Shown: positions 7,353 to 9,995 of the stretch, in pieces
Layout: the number at the start of each line of letters is the position of its first letter
Numbering within the stretch: the first letter of the stretch is position 1
NCBI GenBank assembly: GCA_946613765.1
Contig: CAMOFW010000023.1
Coordinates: 1 to 9,995, forward strand
Source of the DNA: an uncultured Mycoplasmatota bacterium
GTDB lineage: Bacteria > Bacillota_I > Bacilli_A > RF39 > UBA660
Reading direction: 5' to 3'
Length of the DNA: 9,995 nucleotides
The notes under the pieces: generated by a model
The model's input: only the letters and a program-made list of their open reading frames with translations
What the model was told of the DNA's origin: nothing
The model's database searches: none
Made by a program: the position numbers and the translations under genes

Positions 7353-8021
7353 CTACTCATAATAATTAGAATATTTACCACGTTTTGTTTGTGCTGTTCT
7401 ATTAAGTACTACCCCTGCAATATTAGCATCAATTTTCTCTAAAGCCTTCTTAGTATCATTTAATTCATCAATCTTAGTATAATTAGCAGAAGAAACAATA
7501 ATAACCCTATCTACAAGTCCTGCTACAATCAAAGAATCAGGAAGTCCATTAATTGGAACTCCATCAAAAATTATTCTATCAAAATTTTGCCTTAAAAATT
7601 CAACTATCCTCTTTGCACTTGTTGAATTTAATAATTCACTAGGATTTGGAGGAACTACTCCTCTAGGTATAATATATAAATTATCAACATCTGTCTTTTT
7701 TATATATTCACTATAATCAACCACATCTTGTTCTACCAATAAATTAGATAATCCCTTTTTATTAGATACTCCAAAAATCTTATGAATCCTTCCTAATCTT
7801 AAATCACTATCAATTATTAAAGTAGACTCACCAGTTTGAGCAAAAGCTGCTCCTAAATTACTACTAATAAAACTTTTCCCCTCTCCAGGAACAGAACTAG
7901 TAACTAGTAATACTTTTGAAGAATCATCCGCAGAAGTAAACTGTAAATTAGTCCTAATAGTTCTTATATCTTCACTAATATTTGATTTTGGTCTAGTAAA
8001 AATAACTAATTCATCCTTCAT
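7353..8021 (-). CDS. cpsD: Bacterial tyrosine kinase CpsD/YwqD
   Basis: BY-kinase that autophosphorylates on a C-terminal tyrosine cluster and needs the membrane adaptor CpsC for activity. The 222 residues show the oligomerisation motif E17-x2-R20-x2-R23 (EDIRTIR), Walker A SSVPGEGKS (42-50), Walker A' LIIDSDLR (68-75; D71, D73) and Walker B RIIFDGVPI (149-157; D153). The tail is KYSNYYE with Y217, Y220 and Y221, a short cluster compared with longer streptococcal ones. Walker B has FDGVP instead of the more usual IDTPP, but the aspartate is kept. The ATG overlaps the cpsC stop by one base (TAATG). Its AGGGAGG ribosome site lies inside the last cpsC codons, so the adaptor and kinase are coupled. 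Confidence 0.96.
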   Translation of the reverse strand: MKDELVIFTRPKSNISEDIRTIRTNLQFTSADDSSKVLLVTSSVPGEGKSFISSNLGAAFAQTGESTLIIDSDLRLGRIHKIFGVSNKKGLSNLLVEQDVVDYSEYIKKTDVDNLYIIPRGVVPPNPSELLNSTSAKRIVEFLRQNFDRIIFDGVPINGLPDSLIVAGLVDRVIIVSSANYTKIDELNDTKKALEKIDANIAGVVLNRTAQTKRGKYSNYYE

Positions 8022-8695
8022 TATTTCTTACCTCCCTTTGTTAATTGCTGTACACTACCAAGAATTGGAAGTTTAATTTTTTGTTCTATTTGTTCAACTG
8101 ATTTAATAGTTCTATCAAAATAATATACAACAAATAAAACTCCACAAGCAAGAACCAAACCAAGTACAAAATATATAGTAACTTGTTTTAATACATTTAT
8201 ATTATATGGTGTATCTGCTTCTCTCGCTTCATCTAAAATATTAACATTATTCATATTATATAATTCTGTTATTTCCTTAGCAAAATATTTAGCAGTAACA
8301 TTAGCTATATTCTTAGCTTTTTTAGCATCTCTATCATCCACTATAATTTTAATAATTTCAGTATTATTTACTGCTGTAACTGATATTTGATTATATAAAA
8401 CTTCATATTTAGTATCTAATCCTAATTCACTAACAACTTGATCTAATACTCTTCTTGATTTAACAATTTCAGCATAAGTATCTACTAAATTTTTATTAAT
8501 TGTAATATCACCTTGTGTAATCGTAGATGATTCATTACCAGCTAAAATTACCGTTGTAGAAGATTTATATAAAGGTTTCTGAATAAATAAGCCATATATA
8601 CAACCCAATAAACATACAGATACAGTAATTATAACTAATATTCCAATTTTTCCCTTAACAAAATCAAATAATTCTTTTAAATCAATCTCTTCCAT
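8021..8695 (-). CDS. cpsC: Chain-length determinant / kinase adaptor CpsC/YwqC (Wzz family)
   Basis: Membrane adaptor that activates the CpsD kinase and, in capsule systems, controls polymer length. The 224-residue protein has two membrane segments (about 17-37 and 172-192) flanking an extracellular Wzz domain. PLYKSSTTVIL (41-51) follows the first segment, as is usual. The second segment is preceded by a short TPYN element and followed by a cytoplasmic tail FDRTIKSVEQIEQKIKLPIL (193-212), the typical kinase-contact region. The ribosome site AGAGGTG precedes the ATG by 5 nt. It has its own promoter upstream and starts the cpsC-cpsD-cpsB cassette. No polymerase, flippase or glycosyltransferase gene lies nearby in this window. 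Confidence 0.93.
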   Translation of the reverse strand: MEEIDLKELFDFVKGKIGILVIITVSVCLLGCIYGLFIQKPLYKSSTTVILAGNESSTITQGDITINKNLVDTYAEIVKSRRVLDQVVSELGLDTKYEVLYNQISVTAVNNTEIIKIIVDDRDAKKAKNIANVTAKYFAKEITELYNMNNVNILDEAREADTPYNINVLKQVTIYFVLGLVLACGVLFVVYYFDRTIKSVEQIEQKIKLPILGSVQQLTKGGKK

Positions 8696-8714
8696 GGATA
8701 CACCTCTATTATAT

Positions 8715-8742
8715 ATTATAACATATAATTATCATTTTCAAA
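8715..8742 (-). promoter_or_regulatory. Extended -10 promoter for cpsC-cpsD-cpsB
   Basis: Minus strand TGTTATAAT (8723-8715) is an extended -10 with a perfect TATAAT. TTTGAA (8742-8737) lies 16 bp upstream as a modest -35. The implied transcript start near 8708 leaves a leader of about 13 nt with the AGAGGTG site. A perfect TTGACA (8765-8760) farther up lacks a well-spaced -10. Confidence 0.55.
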
Positions 8743-8751
8743 TATTAAATT

Positions 8752-8772
8752 ACAAAATATGTCAAATTTTGT
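8752..8772. repeat. Inverted repeat between fic and cpsC
   Basis: ACAAAAT (8752-8758), 7-base spacer, ATTTTGT (8766-8772). It lies just upstream of the cpsC promoter and just after the fic stop. There is no T run after it on the minus strand, so it is a poor terminator; an operator is possible. In such AT-rich DNA a 7-bp repeat can also arise by chance. Confidence 0.35.
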
Positions 8773-8782
8773 CTAATATATT

Positions 8783-9406
8783 TTATCTACCTCTACCGAT
8801 CTTAACAATATCATCTAAATATACTTCATTGATATCCAATTCTATCTTATTATCTATTAATACTTTTCTAAAAAACTTCTCTAAAGCACTAATATCAGAC
8901 TTAATATAAAATTCTGGATTACTATAATTAGCTTTTACTAATGCATTTCTAAAGTATAGACAATTATCTTTAAATATCTCATTATCTACATTATATCCCA
9001 AAGATCTTAGATACTTTTGAATATAAACACTCACCGTTCTAGTATTACCGTCATCAAAAGGATGACATTTCCATAACATTGCCGTAAATAAACTAATATT
9101 TTTAACTACACTTTCCTTATCCATCTCTTGATATTTTAAATTATATTGACTAATCATACACTTAAACAAATCTTGAAACATTACTCTACAATCAGAATAA
9201 TTTACAGAGTCTCCATTTAAAATTACTTCTCTTTTCTTAACATTAGAATTTCTAAACCTAGCAGCTGACTCATAAATCCCATCAAACAAAAAACTATGAA
9301 TAGTTCTTAAATATTCAATACTTAAATCAAAATTATCAAGTTTAAGAAAATCATTTATTCTTTCAGAAACTTTATTCATATCATCCATTAAATTATCATT
9401 ACCCAT
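8783..9406 (-). CDS. Fic-domain protein with a divergent motif
   Basis: Fic proteins usually transfer AMP or another phosphate-containing group to target proteins. From ATG 9406 this one has 207 residues. The Fic core is recognisable: a flap-like region at about 43-65 (FDGIYESAARFRNSNVKKRE at 41-60) and the catalytic loop HPFDDGNTRTVS (115-126). H115, F117, D119, G120, N121 and R123 are kept. The family motif HxFx(D/E)GNGRxxR has T for the second G and S126 for the last Arg, which normally contacts ATP phosphates. I see no inhibitory (S/T)xxxE(G/N) motif in the protein and no small antitoxin gene next to it. Upstream in-frame ATG and TTG codons overlap the GGAGG site, so I start at 9406. It follows vanZ by 29 bp and is probably co-transcribed. 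Activity could be altered or lost. Confidence 0.9.
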   Translation of the reverse strand: MGNDNLMDDMNKVSERINDFLKLDNFDLSIEYLRTIHSFLFDGIYESAARFRNSNVKKREVILNGDSVNYSDCRVMFQDLFKCMISQYNLKYQEMDKESVVKNISLFTAMLWKCHPFDDGNTRTVSVYIQKYLRSLGYNVDNEIFKDNCLYFRNALVKANYSNPEFYIKSDISALEKFFRKVLIDNKIELDINEVYLDDIVKIGRGR

Positions 9407-9411
9407 AATAA

Positions 9412-9416
9412 CCTCC
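9412..9416 (-). promoter_or_regulatory. Ribosome binding site that decides the fic start
   Basis: GGAGG on the minus strand lies 5 nt before ATG 9406. It overlaps the alternative ATG at 9418, which has no site of its own, and this favours the 207-residue form. Confidence 0.6.
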
Positions 9417-9435
9417 ATCAATAATATTATATCAT

Positions 9436-9846
9436 TTATACTCTCTTTTTCAAAATTATATTAGTAATAATTATACCTAAAATTAAGCCAATACAATCTA
9501 CAAAAATATCAAATATTTGTCCACTCCTACCACTAACAAATAATTGATGAAATTCATCCAAACAAGCATACATTATACCAAAAATATATGCTAAATATAT
9601 TTTTTTATTATAATTAATAATAACACTAACAAATAATATCCCTAATATAAAATATTCCATAAAATGAGCTAATTTTCTCACAATAAAACTTAATAATTCA
9701 ATATTCTTAATATTAAATATACTACTAATAAAATTAACAATTAGACCAGATTGATTACTAGAAGCATCAGCATCAAAAGAAGACATAATAAATATAATAA
9801 TCATCCATATAATAAGTAAAATTAAACTAATTCTTTTCTTATTCAT
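9436..9846 (-). CDS. VanZ-family integral membrane protein
   Basis: A 136-residue protein with about four membrane segments (roughly 7-21, 65-78, 82-96, 113-131). It has the VanZ-family motifs in order: MSSFD (21-25), RKLAHFMEYFILG (57-69), DEFHQLFVSGRSGQIFD (97-113) and FVDCIG (115-120). VanZ of enterococci gives low-level teicoplanin resistance, but most stand-alone family members have no known function, so no resistance claim is made. AGGAG lies 7 nt before the ATG. An extended -10 promoter precedes it, and fic follows 29 bp after its stop, so the two probably form one transcript. Confidence 0.93.
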   Translation of the reverse strand: MNKKRISLILLIIWMIIIFIMSSFDADASSNQSGLIVNFISSIFNIKNIELLSFIVRKLAHFMEYFILGILFVSVIINYNKKIYLAYIFGIMYACLDEFHQLFVSGRSGQIFDIFVDCIGLILGIIITNIILKKRV

Positions 9847-9869
9847 ATAAATACTCCTAACATAAATAA

Positions 9870-9878
9870 ATTATAACA
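9870..9878 (-). promoter_or_regulatory. Extended -10 element of the vanZ-fic promoter
   Basis: TGTTATAAT on the minus strand, about 24 nt before the vanZ ATG and with the AGGAG site downstream. No good -35 is visible (only T-rich sequence), as can occur with extended -10 promoters. The flanking TATATGTTATAAT is the same as in the cpsC promoter. Confidence 0.5.
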
Positions 9879-9891
9879 TATATAATAAAAA

Positions 9892-9905
9892 AATAACATG
9901 TTATT
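9892..9905 (-). terminator. Weak hairpin and T run after the right-edge gene
   Basis: Perfect palindrome AATAACATGTTATT, followed on the minus strand by TTTTTATTATA (seven T counting the stem end). It contains the TAA stop of the partial gene. The stem has only A/T pairs apart from the CATG centre, so it would be weak, and readthrough into vanZ is possible. Confidence 0.3.
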
Positions 9906-9995
9906 GCATATTATTCTTAATCTCCAAATTACTTTCCATATATTCATCTTCTCTTTTAGCTAAAATTAAGCTACATTCTAAAAAAAGAAGAAATA
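9901..9995 (-). CDS. 3' end of an unidentified gene, cut by the window edge
   Basis: Reading the minus strand from the right edge gives 31 full codons open to a TAA at 9903-9901. The residues begin FLLFLECSLILA, which could end a membrane segment, then a charged tail AKREDEYMESNLEIKNNMQ. Hydrophobic segment followed by polar tail is protein-like, and the stop sits just before a hairpin and the vanZ promoter, which fits a real gene end. Too little remains to assign a family. Confidence 0.45.
   Translation of the reverse strand, partial: FLLFLECSLILAKREDEYMESNLEIKNNMQ

Noticed and set aside
8694..8909. 71-codon open frame on the plus strand
   Set aside because: It lies antisense to the fic 3' end and spans the cpsC promoter. 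It has no ribosome site, and its composition looks like translated AT-rich noncoding DNA.
8783..9846. VanZ and Fic as a toxin-antitoxin pair
   Set aside because: VanZ is an integral membrane protein without the inhibitory motif of Fic antitoxins. The 29-bp gap shows co-transcription at most.
9436..9846. Glycopeptide resistance gene
   Set aside because: Only the VanZ family motifs support it. There are no vanH, vanA or vanX genes, and stand-alone VanZ-like genes are widespread without known resistance.

Overview
The window is a very AT-rich bacterial sequence. Genes are tightly packed, Shine-Dalgarno sites are strong (AGGAGG, GAGG, AGGTGAT), and promoters look like sigma-A type with extended -10 elements. 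Trp is encoded by TGG, and TAA, TAG and TGA all appear as stops, so the standard bacterial code fits better than the Mycoplasma code. Gene content (RNase III, a YhaQ/YhaP-like ABC exporter, a CpsC/CpsD/CpsB cassette in the order seen in Bacillus ywqCDE, VanZ, lipoproteins) suggests a low-GC Firmicute, perhaps an uncultured gut-type member of the Bacilli. The lineage is inference. No rRNA, tRNA, CRISPR array or insertion sequence was found. No gap without a gene exceeds about 150 bases.

Left block (about 1-4534, minus strand): a compact five-gene run reads rnc, ABC ATPase, ABC-2 permease, an unrecognised 273-residue protein, then a Xer-type tyrosine recombinase that runs off the left edge. Junctions are 8 bp apart, 8 bp overlapping, 1 bp apart and 4 bp overlapping (ATGA), so this is almost certainly one translationally coupled operon. 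Its likely promoter lies in the 4535-4693 divergent spacer.

Centre (4694-6608, plus strand): a two-gene unit encodes a lipoprotein and a membrane-anchored transglutaminase-fold protein. The lipoprotein looks like a ZnuA/AdcA-type metal-binding protein that has a LysM domain inserted in its C-terminal lobe and has lost the usual metal-ligand histidines. This pair is the most unusual content of the window. A perfect 14-bp inverted repeat at 6607-6634 ends it and overlaps the stop codons of both convergent genes.

Right block (6634-9846, minus strand): VanZ-like membrane protein and a Fic-domain protein, then CpsC (chain-length/kinase adaptor), CpsD (BY-kinase) and CpsB (PHP-type tyrosine phosphatase). 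The Cps genes form a complete tyrosine-phosphorylation switch, but no glycosyltransferase or polymerase gene accompanies them here. Two good extended -10 promoters (TGTTATAAT) precede vanZ and cpsC. The right edge holds the 3' end of another minus-strand gene.
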